Assembly: GCF_026342735.1 (NCBI RefSeq)
Contig: NZ_JAPEMM010000001.1
Span: 5,642,001-5,706,000 of the forward strand
Origin: Streptomyces sp. NBC_00193
GTDB taxonomy: Bacteria; Actinomycetota; Actinomycetes; Streptomycetales; Streptomycetaceae
DNA length: 64,000 bases
Direction: 5' to 3'
The notes under the pieces were generated by a model. It ran no database searches, was not told the DNA's origin, and worked only from the letters and a program-made list of their open reading frames with translations. The position numbers were made by a program, and so were the translations under genes. Numbering within the stretch: position 1 is the first letter of the stretch; the number at the start of each line of letters is the position of its first letter. Shown here piece by piece: positions 56,718 to 64,000 of the stretch.

Positions 56718-58265
56718 GTGGATGAAATCATCTCCTTCGTCCTCATCCCCGCCTTCTACCTCCTCGGGCTCGGCGCGTTCCTGCCCTTCGTCCCGGTCAT
56801 CGCCGCCCTGCGGGGCCTCGCCCTGGTGATGCAGGTGCTCGCCGGGTACGGACGCACGGTGGTCGGCGTCGTGCACCGGCGCACCCCCGAGTTCCAGACG
56901 ATCGCGCCCTACCGTCCGCAGGACGAGCAGGTGAAGGCGTACCGCAACTATTTCTTCGGACCGGCCTCCCGCGACCTGCGCCAGATCCTCGTGCTGGAGC
57001 GCCGGTCGTACGTCAGGACGGTCGGCGACTCCTTCCGGGCCGTGACCTCGGGGCAGTTCACCGCTCCGGCGCGCAGCCGGGCCTTCACCGTGCCGTACGG
57101 GCTGGCGCTCTACCTGGGACTCTGCACGGGCCTGCTGGTCGCCCTGCCGCCGCTCGCCGTGCTGCTGGGCCTGCACGCGGCGGTGACGGCCCTGCTGGCG
57201 GGCGGGGCGCGGCTCCTCGCCGGTGCGCTGCGGGCCGTCGACCGGGCGGTGCTGTGGGTGAAGCACCTCCGCACGGGGATGCTGTGCCCGCACTGCTTCG
57301 AACGCGTCCCCTATCCCGCGTACGACTGCCCGCGCCCCACCTGCCGCCGCCGGCACGCGGACATCCGCCCCGGCACGTACGGCATCTTCCGGCGGCGCTG
57401 CCAATGCGGACAGCGCATGCCGACCCTGCTGATGCTGATGGGCCGGGACGCGCGGCTCCAGGCGTACTGCGTCCACCCCCACTGCGGAAAGCCGATGAAC
57501 ACGGACGCCGGCCACATGCCCGAGGTGGTGATACCGCTGATCGGCGGCCGGGCGGCGGGCAAGACGCAGCTGATGGCGGCCATGCTGCTGTCCCTGGAGC
57601 GCGCGGCGGAGAACGGCGGTCCGGCGCTCACCCTCGCCGACGAGGAGTCGGAGGCCAACTACCAGGTGCTGCGCGAGGTGCTGCGGATGCGCGGGAACAC
57701 GCGCGCCACCCAGAAGACCCTGCCCCGGGCGCACTCGTTCGTCCTCGGCGGCGGCCGCTCCCGGCGGCTGGTCCACCTCTTCGACACGGCCGGCGAGCGG
57801 TTCGTCGACCGCGAGGAAACCGACGCGCTGCGCTACGCCCGGGCCGCGCGCACCTTCGTCTTCGTCCTCGACCCGATGGCGGTGAACAAGTTCTGGACCG
57901 CGACGGACCCGGCGCCGGGTCCCCTGCTGGACCGCACCCTCGGCTCCACGGTCGACCCCGAGGAGGTCTTCGCCCGGTCGGTCCAGGCGGTGGCCGCGAT
58001 GGGTGCCCCGCTGAAGCGCGCCCGCCTGGCGGTCGCGATCAGCAAGACGGACCTGCTCGCCGAGCACGGCCTGGTACCGGCCGGCCTCGACGGCAGCGAG
58101 GCGCGGACCTGGCTCTGCGAGGTGCTCAGCCTGCGGAGCCTGGTCAGCGCCATGGAGCTGCACTTCCAGGAGGTCCGGTTCTTCCGCACCGCCGCCGTGG
58201 CGGACGAGGACGCGCGCGTGGACGACAGCATCGAGGGGTTCACCGAATGGTGCCTGCAGGGGTGA
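56718..58265 (+). CDS. Membrane-anchored zinc-ribbon GTPase, double-GTPase type 2
   Basis: 515 aa from a GTG six bases after the GAP1 stop. Hydrophobic segments at residues 4-38 and about 125-165 suggest membrane attachment. Cys-rich ribbons around 193-262 (CPHC, DCPRPTC, RCQCG, CVHPHCG). GTPase: P-loop GGRAAGKT at 276-283, DTAGE from Asp356, SKTD at 442-445. Complements the soluble GTPase at 52990, so a heterodimer at the membrane is plausible. Last gene of the operon. Confidence 0.83.
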   Translation: MDEIISFVLIPAFYLLGLGAFLPFVPVIAALRGLALVMQVLAGYGRTVVGVVHRRTPEFQTIAPYRPQDEQVKAYRNYFFGPASRDLRQILVLERRSYVRTVGDSFRAVTSGQFTAPARSRAFTVPYGLALYLGLCTGLLVALPPLAVLLGLHAAVTALLAGGARLLAGALRAVDRAVLWVKHLRTGMLCPHCFERVPYPAYDCPRPTCRRRHADIRPGTYGIFRRRCQCGQRMPTLLMLMGRDARLQAYCVHPHCGKPMNTDAGHMPEVVIPLIGGRAAGKTQLMAAMLLSLERAAENGGPALTLADEESEANYQVLREVLRMRGNTRATQKTLPRAHSFVLGGGRSRRLVHLFDTAGERFVDREETDALRYARAARTFVFVLDPMAVNKFWTATDPAPGPLLDRTLGSTVDPEEVFARSVQAVAAMGAPLKRARLAVAISKTDLLAEHGLVPAGLDGSEARTWLCEVLSLRSLVSAMELHFQEVRFFRTAAVADEDARVDDSIEGFTEWCLQG

Positions 58266-58324
58266 GCGGACGTGCCGCGGACATGCCTTGGAGGTGCGGC
58301 TGGGCGGCCGGATAGCCTGGGGAA

Positions 58325-59164
58325 ATGCTCACAGAAGTGATCGCGACCCGTTACGTCACGCCTCTGCGGGAGGGCGGCTCGCTCCCCGGAATCGTGGAAG
58401 CCGACGATCTCGGCACGTACGTCATGAAGTTCACCGGAGCCGGCCAGGGTCGCAAGACCCTGGTCGCCGAGGTCATCTGCGGCCGCCTGGCCCAGCGGCT
58501 GGGGCTGCGCGTCCCCAGGCTGGTGCAGATGCAGCTCGACCCGGTCATCGGGCTCGGTGAGCCCGACCAGGAGGTCCAGGAGCTGCTCAAGGCCAGCGGC
58601 GGGCTGAACCTCGGGATGGACTACCTCCCCGGCTCCATCGGCTTCGACCCGCTCGCCTACCAGGTGGACCCCGTCGAGGCGGGGCGCGTGGTCTGGTTCG
58701 ACGCACTGATCAACAACGTCGACCGGTCCTGGCGCAACCCGAACATGCTGGTCTGGCACGGGGACCTCTGGCTCATCGACCACGGCGCCACCATGATCTG
58801 GCACCACAACTGGCCCACCGCCGAGAGCGCCGCAGCCAAGCCCTACAACGCCTCCGACCACGTACTGGCCCCGGTCGGCCCGGACATCGCCGCCGCGGCG
58901 GCCGCGCTCGCACCGCTGGTCACCGAGGAGCTGCTCACCGAGGTCGCCGCCGACGTGCCCGACGAGTGGCTCGTCGACGAGCCGGGCTTCGACTCCACCG
59001 ACGCGCTGCGCCGCGCCTACGTGGAGGCCCTGCTGCCGCGCGCGGCCACGATCCACGAGAGGATCACGATGGAGGCCGAGGCGAAGGTCCGGTCGGGTCC
59101 GCCCGGCTGGCTCGCCGACCGCCTCGACCCCCGTCCCCGGAAGATGAAGAGCGACAGCGAGTGA
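58325..59164 (+). CDS. HipA-like kinase-fold protein
   Basis: 279 aa. HipA-family fold: TYVMKFTGAGQGRKTLVAEV with a possible ATP-binding Lys, then VVWFDALINNVDRSWRNPNML resembling the HipA catalytic D-x5-R-N-x-N loop and LWLIDHGATM the metal-binding Asp. Shorter than HipA (about 440 aa) and lacking its N-subdomain. No HipB antitoxin gene accompanies it. It overlaps the DUF3037 gene, a common pairing. A -10-like TAGCCT lies six bases before the ATG with no ribosome-binding site, suggesting a leaderless message. Substrate unknown. Confidence 0.82.
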   Translation: MLTEVIATRYVTPLREGGSLPGIVEADDLGTYVMKFTGAGQGRKTLVAEVICGRLAQRLGLRVPRLVQMQLDPVIGLGEPDQEVQELLKASGGLNLGMDYLPGSIGFDPLAYQVDPVEAGRVVWFDALINNVDRSWRNPNMLVWHGDLWLIDHGATMIWHHNWPTAESAAAKPYNASDHVLAPVGPDIAAAAAALAPLVTEELLTEVAADVPDEWLVDEPGFDSTDALRRAYVEALLPRAATIHERITMEAEAKVRSGPPGWLADRLDPRPRKMKSDSE

Positions 59165-59544
59165 TCAAGCGGGACGTGTTCGAGTACGCGGTGGTGCGTG
59201 TGGTGCCCCGGATGGAGCGCGGCGAGTGTTTCAACGCCGGCGTGATCGTCTACTGCCGGGCGCAGTCCTACGTCCGCGCGCGCACCCACCTCGACGAGGC
59301 CAAGCTCCTCGCCCTGGACCCGAAGGCCGACGTGGCCGGGGTGCGGGCCGCCCTGCGCGGGGTCGAGGGCGTGTGCGCGGGCGGCGAGTCCGCCGGGCAG
59401 GCGGCGGGCGACGACGCGGGGCGGCGGTTCCGGTGGCTGATCGCGCCGCGCAGCACGGTGGTGCAGCCGGGCCCGGTCCACACGGGACTGACGGCGGACC
59501 CCGCCGCCGAGGTGGAGCGGCTGCTGGACCTGCTGGTCAGGTAG
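59161..59544 (+). CDS. DUF3037-family protein
   Basis: 127 aa from a GTG that overlaps the HipA-like stop. EYAVVRVVPRMERGECFNAGVIVYC near residues 8-32 is the DUF3037 signature; RFRWLIAPRSTVVQPGPVHTGL near 90-110 also fits. Function of the family is unknown. It is co-produced with the kinase-like protein and may be its partner or substrate. Confidence 0.85.
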   Translation: MIKRDVFEYAVVRVVPRMERGECFNAGVIVYCRAQSYVRARTHLDEAKLLALDPKADVAGVRAALRGVEGVCAGGESAGQAAGDDAGRRFRWLIAPRSTVVQPGPVHTGLTADPAAEVERLLDLLVR

Positions 59545-59564
59545 TCGGCTGGATCTGCTCCCCG

Positions 59565-59593
59565 TTGACACGGAGTGCCAGGGCTCCTAGCGT
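59565..59593 (+). promoter_or_regulatory. Sigma-70-type (HrdB) promoter for SDR operon
   Basis: TTGACA at 59565-59570 and TAGCGT at 59588-59593, spaced by exactly 17 bases, close to the vegetative consensus. It drives the SDR gene starting at 59666, which has GAGGAG at 59653-59658. Confidence 0.75.
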
Positions 59594-59665
59594 CTCCTCA
59601 GCTGAAGCTACTAAGCGGTTGCTCACCCATGAGGGGCCGCTTTTCCGAGGGCGAGGAGATCCAGC

Positions 59666-60427
59666 ATGTCCACCACCGAGCAGCGCGTCGCGATCGTGAC
59701 CGGGGCGGCCCGGGGCATCGGCGCCGCCACTGCCGTACGCCTGGCCGCCGAAGGCCGGGCGGTCGCCGTCCTCGACCTGGACGAGGCGGCCTGCAAGGAC
59801 ACCGTGGAGACGATCACGGCGGCCGGCGGCACGGCCGTCGCGATCGGCTGCGACGTCTCCGACAGCGCGCAGGTGGAGGCGGCCGTCGAACGGGTGGTGA
59901 CCCTGCTCGGCGCCCCGACCATCCTCGTCAACAACGCGGGTGTGCTGCGGGACAACCTGCTCTTCAAGATGAGCGACACCGACTGGGACACCGTCATGAA
60001 CGTGCACCTGCGCGGTGCGTTCCTGATGTCGAAGGCCTGTCAGAAGCACATGGTGGCGGCCAAGTTCGGCCGGATCGTGAGCCTGTCCAGCAGCTCGGCG
60101 CTCGGCAACCGCGGCCAGGCCAACTACTCGGCGGCCAAGGCCGGCCTGCAGGGCTTCACCAAGACCCTGGCCATCGAGCTCGGCAAGTTCGGCATCACCG
60201 CGAACGCCGTCGCCCCCGGTTTCATCGTCACCGAGATGACCGCCCACACGGCCGCCCGGGTCGGCATGGACTTCGAGGACTTCCAGGCCGCGGCCGCCAC
60301 CCAGATCCCGGTGCAGCGCGTCGGGCGCCCGGACGACGTGGCCAACGCGATCGCCTTCTTCACCGGCGAGTCCGCCGGCTTCGTTTCCGGCCAGGTCATG
60401 TACGTGGCCGGCGGCCCGCTCAGCTGA
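59666..60427 (+). CDS. 3-oxoacyl-ACP reductase-like SDR (FabG-like)
   Basis: 253 aa. TGAARGIGAATAVRLA near residues 12-27, DVSDSAQVEAAV, NNAGV near 88, LSSSSAL with catalytic Ser, YSAAK with Tyr and Lys, GQVMYVAGG at the end. Close to FabG in all motifs. As one of two SDR genes next to one another it may work in fatty acid degradation or acyl-CoA reduction rather than fatty acid synthesis; context does not decide. Confidence 0.9.
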   Translation: MSTTEQRVAIVTGAARGIGAATAVRLAAEGRAVAVLDLDEAACKDTVETITAAGGTAVAIGCDVSDSAQVEAAVERVVTLLGAPTILVNNAGVLRDNLLFKMSDTDWDTVMNVHLRGAFLMSKACQKHMVAAKFGRIVSLSSSSALGNRGQANYSAAKAGLQGFTKTLAIELGKFGITANAVAPGFIVTEMTAHTAARVGMDFEDFQAAAATQIPVQRVGRPDDVANAIAFFTGESAGFVSGQVMYVAGGPLS

Positions 60428-60446
60428 CGAGAGGCAGGCGCACGCT

Positions 60447-61208
60447 ATGACGTACGACGGAACGGACAGCGGCAAGGTCGCACTGATCACCGGTGCGAGC
60501 CGGGGCATCGGCTACGGCATCGCCGAGGCCCTGGTGGCGCGCGGTGACCGGCTGTGCATCACCGGCCGGAACGAGGAGGCCCTCAAGGAGGCCGTCGAGC
60601 GGCTCGGTGCGGACCGGGTGATCGCGGTCGCGGGCAAGGCGCACGACGAGGCCCACCAGGCCGTCGCCGTGGAACGCACGATGGAGGCCTTCGGCCGCGT
60701 CGACTTCCTGATCAACAACGCGGGGACCAATCCGGTCTTCGGGCCGATCGCGGACCTGGACCTGGGGGTCGCCCGCAAGGTCTTCGAGACCAACGTGATC
60801 TCGGCGCTCGGCTTCGCCCAGCGGACCTGGCACGCCTGGCAGAAGGAGAACGGCGGGGCGATCGTCAACATCGCCTCGATCGCCGGCGTCTCCGCCTCGC
60901 CCTTCATCGGGGCGTACGGGATGAGCAAGGCGGCCATGGTCAACCTGACGCTGCAGCTCGCCCACGAGATGGCGCCGGGGGTCCGGGTCAACGCGATCGC
61001 GCCCGCGGTGGTCAAGACCAGGTTCGCGCAGGCGCTCTACGAGGGCCGGGAACAGGAGGCCGCTGCGGCGTACCCGCTGGGCCGCCTCGGGCTTCCGGAG
61101 GACATCGGAGGGGCCGCCGCGTTTCTTACATCTGCACAAGCGGAATGGATCACGGGACAAACTCTCGTCGTAGACGGGGGAATGTTCCTTAATGCCGGGG
61201 TGCATTGA
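60447..61208 (+). CDS. Short-chain dehydrogenase/reductase
   Basis: 253 aa, starting 19 bases after the FabG-like stop, so in the same operon. TGASRGIGYGIAEAL near 14-28, NNAG with TNPVFGP after it, IASIAG with Ser, YGMSKAA with Tyr and Lys, GQTLVVDGG at the end. Resembles SDRs of the 3-ketoacyl-CoA or polyol dehydrogenase kind. Substrate unknown. Followed by a terminator at 61221. Confidence 0.88.
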   Translation: MTYDGTDSGKVALITGASRGIGYGIAEALVARGDRLCITGRNEEALKEAVERLGADRVIAVAGKAHDEAHQAVAVERTMEAFGRVDFLINNAGTNPVFGPIADLDLGVARKVFETNVISALGFAQRTWHAWQKENGGAIVNIASIAGVSASPFIGAYGMSKAAMVNLTLQLAHEMAPGVRVNAIAPAVVKTRFAQALYEGREQEAAAAYPLGRLGLPEDIGGAAAFLTSAQAEWITGQTLVVDGGMFLNAGVH

Positions 61209-61220
61209 CCGATAATCGGA

Positions 61221-61251
61221 CGCATTTGCCTCCGTAGGGGAGGCAAATGCG
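61221..61251 (+). terminator. Terminator after SDR operon
   Basis: Perfect 13-bp stem CGCATTTGCCTCC / GGAGGCAAATGCG (61221-61233 with 61239-61251), five-base loop, twelve bases after the stop codon. The downstream 100 bases hold the likely promoter of the solute-binding protein gene. Confidence 0.8.
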
Positions 61252-61360
61252 TACCGAATGGGCACTAAATCGGTCAAGTGCCGCACGAAACCTACCCATT
61301 GGTTTCGTGATGCTCTGCGGTAGGGTCTGCCGCACCCCTGGCTGATCGAGGAGCGTGCAC

Positions 61361-62944
61361 GTGTTCAACCGGACCAGATGCCTGCAGATCACTGCGGCCC
61401 TTGCGTCCATATCCCTGCTCTCAGGATGCGGCCTGTTCTCGGACGACGGCGGCAATGGAGAACAGCGGATTGTCGTCGGAACGACGAGCGCACCCACGAC
61501 CCTCGATCCAGCCGCGGCCTGGGACGGCTCCTGGGAGCTCTACCGGAACGTCTACCAGACCCTGCTGGCGTTCCCCACGGGTGCCACCAAGCCCCAGCCG
61601 GACGCCGCCTCGAACTGCGAGTTCACCGACTCCGGGAACGAGTCGTACCGCTGCACCGTGCGCAAGGGCCTGAAGTTCTCCGACGGCGAGCCGCTCGACG
61701 CCAAGGCCGTCAAGCACTCCCTCGACCGGATCAAGACCATCAACGCCCCGTCCGGCCCCAAGGCCCTCTTCGGCAGCCTCGACAAGATCGAGACCCCGGA
61801 CGCGCAGACGGTGGTCTTCCACCTGAACACCCCGGACGCCACCTTCCCCTTCGTGCTCGGCTCCCCGGCCGCCTCGCTCGTCTCGCCGAAGCAGTACCCG
61901 GCCGACAAGCTGCGCGAGGGCGACAAGGTCACCGGCTCCGGCCCGTACACCCTCGAGTCGTACAAGGACGCCAACGAGGCGGTCCTGAACCGCAACGAGA
62001 GCTACAACGGCTTCGCCAACCGCCGCAACGGCGGGGTCACCATCCGCTACTTCGCGGACTCCAAGAAGATGATCGCGGCCCTCAAGGGCAAGGAGATCGA
62101 CGCGACCTACCGCGGCCTCTCCGCCGACGAGGTCAAGGACCTCCAGACCCCCGCCTCGCACGACGCGGGCGTGCAGGTCGTCGAGAACGTCGGCTCGGAG
62201 ATCCGCTACCTGATCTTCAACCCCACGGACCCGCAGGTCGCGAAGGTCGAGGTGCGTCAGGCGATCGCCCAGATCGTCGACCGCGGGGCGCTCGTCTCGA
62301 AGGTCTACCAGGGCACCGCCGAGCCGCTCTACTCGATGGTCCCCAAGGGGGTCGTCGGCCACAAGACGCCGTTCTACGACTCCTACGGCCAGCCGGACGT
62401 GGCCAAGGCCAAGAAGGCCCTCAAGGACGCCGGGATCCCCACGCCGGTGAACCTGACCTTCTGGTACACCACCGACCGCTACGGCGCCTCCACCGCGGAC
62501 GAGTTCACCGAGCTCAAGCGCCAGCTCGACGAGAGCGGGCTCTTCAAGATCACCCTGCGCGGCCAGCCGTGGAAGGAATTCCAGGCCGGCTACAAGAAGG
62601 GCGAGTACCCGGTCTTCGGCCGCGGCTGGTTCCCCGACTTCCCGGACCCCGACAACTTCATCGCGCCGTTCGTCGGCAAGGAGAACGCGGTCGGCACCCC
62701 GTACGAGTCCACCGAGATCCTGAACGTGATCCTGCCCAAGTCCCGCCGCGAGAGCGACCGGTCGGCCGGCATCCACGAGTTCGAGAAGGCCCAGCAGATC
62801 TTCGCCGACGACGTCCGGCTGCTGCCCCTGTGGCAGGGCAAGCTGTACGTCGCCGCCCGCGACGACATCGCCGGCGCGGAGCGGGCGCTCGACCCGCAGA
62901 CCGTCATGCAGCTGTGGGAGCTGTACCGCAAGACCAGCTGGTAG
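61361..62944 (+). CDS. ABC transporter solute-binding lipoprotein (oligopeptide family 5)
   Basis: 527 aa from GTG 61361, seven bases after GAGGAG (GTG 61355 is too close to it). Lipoprotein signal with lipobox LLSGC, Cys23. Family 5 (DppA/OppA) features follow: TTLDPAAAWDGSWELYRNVYQTLL, RKGLKFSDGEPLDAKAVKHSLDRI, GSGPYTLESY, VRQAIAQIVDR. It captures peptides or similar solutes outside the membrane. No permease or ATPase genes are adjacent, so it must work with components encoded elsewhere. Confidence 0.92.
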   Translation: MFNRTRCLQITAALASISLLSGCGLFSDDGGNGEQRIVVGTTSAPTTLDPAAAWDGSWELYRNVYQTLLAFPTGATKPQPDAASNCEFTDSGNESYRCTVRKGLKFSDGEPLDAKAVKHSLDRIKTINAPSGPKALFGSLDKIETPDAQTVVFHLNTPDATFPFVLGSPAASLVSPKQYPADKLREGDKVTGSGPYTLESYKDANEAVLNRNESYNGFANRRNGGVTIRYFADSKKMIAALKGKEIDATYRGLSADEVKDLQTPASHDAGVQVVENVGSEIRYLIFNPTDPQVAKVEVRQAIAQIVDRGALVSKVYQGTAEPLYSMVPKGVVGHKTPFYDSYGQPDVAKAKKALKDAGIPTPVNLTFWYTTDRYGASTADEFTELKRQLDESGLFKITLRGQPWKEFQAGYKKGEYPVFGRGWFPDFPDPDNFIAPFVGKENAVGTPYESTEILNVILPKSRRESDRSAGIHEFEKAQQIFADDVRLLPLWQGKLYVAARDDIAGAERALDPQTVMQLWELYRKTSW

Positions 62945-62960
62945 CAGGCCCGTACACCGA

Positions 62961-63001
62961 CCGCCCGTCCGCACCGCCCACCCGGGCGGGGCGGGCGGGC
63001 G
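62961..63001 (+). terminator. Candidate terminator after solute-binding protein gene
   Basis: GC-rich imperfect inverted repeat CCGCCCGTCCGCACCGCCC / GGGCGGGGCGGGCGGGCG with a short loop around 62981-62984; about two mismatched positions. Confidence 0.5.
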
Positions 63002-63123
63002 TCGCGTTGTCAGTGGCCACCGGTAAGTTCTGGACCAGTCGCGCGAAGCAGTTGCGCGAGCGCGCGGGCTCTTGGAGACGCGCAGACGTGAGTATCGAAG
63101 AACGTGTACCGGAGGTTGTCGCC

Positions 63124-63804
63124 GTGACCCAGATGCTGCCCGAGTCCTGGCTCCCCGTCCTCGGCGGAGAGCTGGACCAGCCCTACTTCAAAGAGCTCAC
63201 CGAGTTCGTCGAGAAGGAGCGGGCGAACGGGCCGGTCTACCCGCCCCGCGAGCAGGTCTTCGCGGCCCTGGAGGCCACTCCCTTCGACCAGGTGAAGGTG
63301 CTGGTCCTCGGCCAGGACCCGTACCACGGCGCGGGCCAGGGCCACGGACTGTGCTTCTCCGTGCAGCCCGGTGTGAAGACCCCGCCCTCGCTGCGCAACA
63401 TCTACAAGGAGATGCAGGCCGAGCTGGGCACCCCCGTCCCGGACAACGGCTACCTGATGCCGTGGGCCGAGCAGGGCGTCCTGCTGCTCAACGCGGTCCT
63501 CACCGTCCGCGAGGCCGAGCCCAACTCGCACAAGGGCAAGGGCTGGGAGAAGTTCACCGACGCGGTGATCCGCGCGGTGGCCGAGCGCCCCGACCCGGCC
63601 GTCTTCGTCCTCTGGGGGGCGTACGCGCAGAAGAAGCTCCCGCTGATCGACGAGGAGCGGCACGCGGTCGTCAAGGGCGCCCACCCCTCGCCGCTGTCGG
63701 CCAAGAAGTTCTTCGGCTCCCGGCCCTTCACCCAGATCAACGAGGCCGTCGCCGCCCAGGGCCATGCGCCGATCGACTGGCGGATCCCGGACCTGAACCG
63801 ATGA
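63124..63804 (+). CDS. ung: Uracil-DNA glycosylase (family 1)
   Basis: 226 aa from GTG 63124, eight bases after GGAGG; a GTG at 63088 is in frame but less well placed. Water-activating motif GQDPYHG with Asp65 and His68, LLLNAVLTV, and the DNA-binding HPSPLS loop near 190 are complete. It removes uracil from DNA to start base-excision repair. Size fits family 1. Many Streptomyces have two ung copies; which this is cannot be decided. Confidence 0.95.
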   Translation: MTQMLPESWLPVLGGELDQPYFKELTEFVEKERANGPVYPPREQVFAALEATPFDQVKVLVLGQDPYHGAGQGHGLCFSVQPGVKTPPSLRNIYKEMQAELGTPVPDNGYLMPWAEQGVLLLNAVLTVREAEPNSHKGKGWEKFTDAVIRAVAERPDPAVFVLWGAYAQKKLPLIDEERHAVVKGAHPSPLSAKKFFGSRPFTQINEAVAAQGHAPIDWRIPDLNR

Positions 63805-63897
63805 CCGACCGCGCCTAGGCGGCATTGCAGGTGCCTCCGGCTAGCGTCTTGATGATCAGACCGGAGCAGGTCTGACGGGAACGAGCCGGAGGCCGCG

Positions 63898-64000
63898 TTG
63901 ACGGAGCAGCAGGAGGCGTCGGAGGACGCCGTCATGACCAGGATCGGCCAAGCGGCCATCCTGCTGCACGCCGGCGACCGCGAGGAGGCCCGCAACCGGC
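63898..64000 (+). CDS. Partial gene, likely helical (TPR-like) protein
   Basis: First 34 codons of a gene cut by the window edge. TTG start at 63898 after CCGGAGG; ATG 63934 is an alternative. Encodes TEQQEASEDAVMTRIGQAAI and LLHAGDREEARNR, helical and reminiscent of the tetratricopeptide proteins common in Streptomyces. Function cannot be assigned. Confidence 0.6.
   Translation, partial: MTEQQEASEDAVMTRIGQAAILLHAGDREEARNR

Overview
The window is chromosomal DNA from a Streptomyces or a close actinomycete relative. Evidence: very high GC with G/C at most third codon positions, many GTG starts, tightly overlapping genes, rare TTA codons, SARP/LuxR/PadR regulators, a type II polyketide synthase and long kinase/GTPase cassettes typical of this group. 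No tRNA, rRNA, CRISPR array or insertion sequence was seen.

Region 1 (1-9.3 kb): a CPA2 cation/proton antiporter, a very large STAND-LuxR regulator swollen by two low-complexity inserts, then a PadR regulator, a HAAS-domain membrane protein and an MMPL exporter. A shared palindrome in front of padR and the MMPL gene suggests PadR controls both.

Region 2 (9.4-30.8 kb): an aromatic (type II) polyketide cluster. The minus-strand core operon runs from about 26.6 to 15.9 kb: TcmI-type cyclase, cupin, KS-alpha, KS-beta/CLF, an ACP fused to a TcmN/WhiE-type aromatase, ketoreductase-like SDR, two ABM monooxygenases, a flavin monooxygenase, a DUF1772/anthrone-oxygenase-like protein, an SDR lacking its catalytic residues, a second cupin and a CtcP-like halogenase. 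Flanking genes add a second CtcP-like halogenase, a SnoaL-like protein, an O-methyltransferase, an OafA-type acyltransferase, another SDR, a flavin reductase that could feed both halogenases, a SARP, an atypical TTA-containing response regulator and an MFS exporter. The gene set suggests a halogenated, methylated and possibly acylated polycyclic (pentangular-like) aromatic polyketide.

Region 3 (30.9-33.5 kb): a secreted GH8 glycosidase with CBM and FN3 modules behind a perfect palindromic operator, then a decayed PHP metallohydrolase.

Region 4 (33.4-43.5 kb): two divergent ~1,100-residue CHAT (caspase-like) proteins. The second is translationally coupled to an antitoxin-like protein and a RES-domain (NAD+-consuming) protein, followed by a macro-domain (ADP-ribose-binding) protein.

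Region 5 (43.6-58.3 kb): a ten-to-eleven-gene near-continuous operon: small protein, vWA, PP2C, Ser/Thr kinase, radical SAM activase, coiled-coil protein, ClpB-like AAA+ ATPase, Hsp70-like protein, two zinc-ribbon GTPases and a large GTPase-associated protein. It combines a YegI/K/L (TerY-P) phosphorylation triad with a double-GTPase system. With region 4 it looks like a stress/biological-conflict island, and it is the best candidate for an undescribed system.

Region 6 (58.3-64 kb): ordinary chromosome: HipA-like/DUF3037 pair, two SDR genes, an oligopeptide-type ABC solute-binding lipoprotein, uracil-DNA glycosylase and the start of a further gene.
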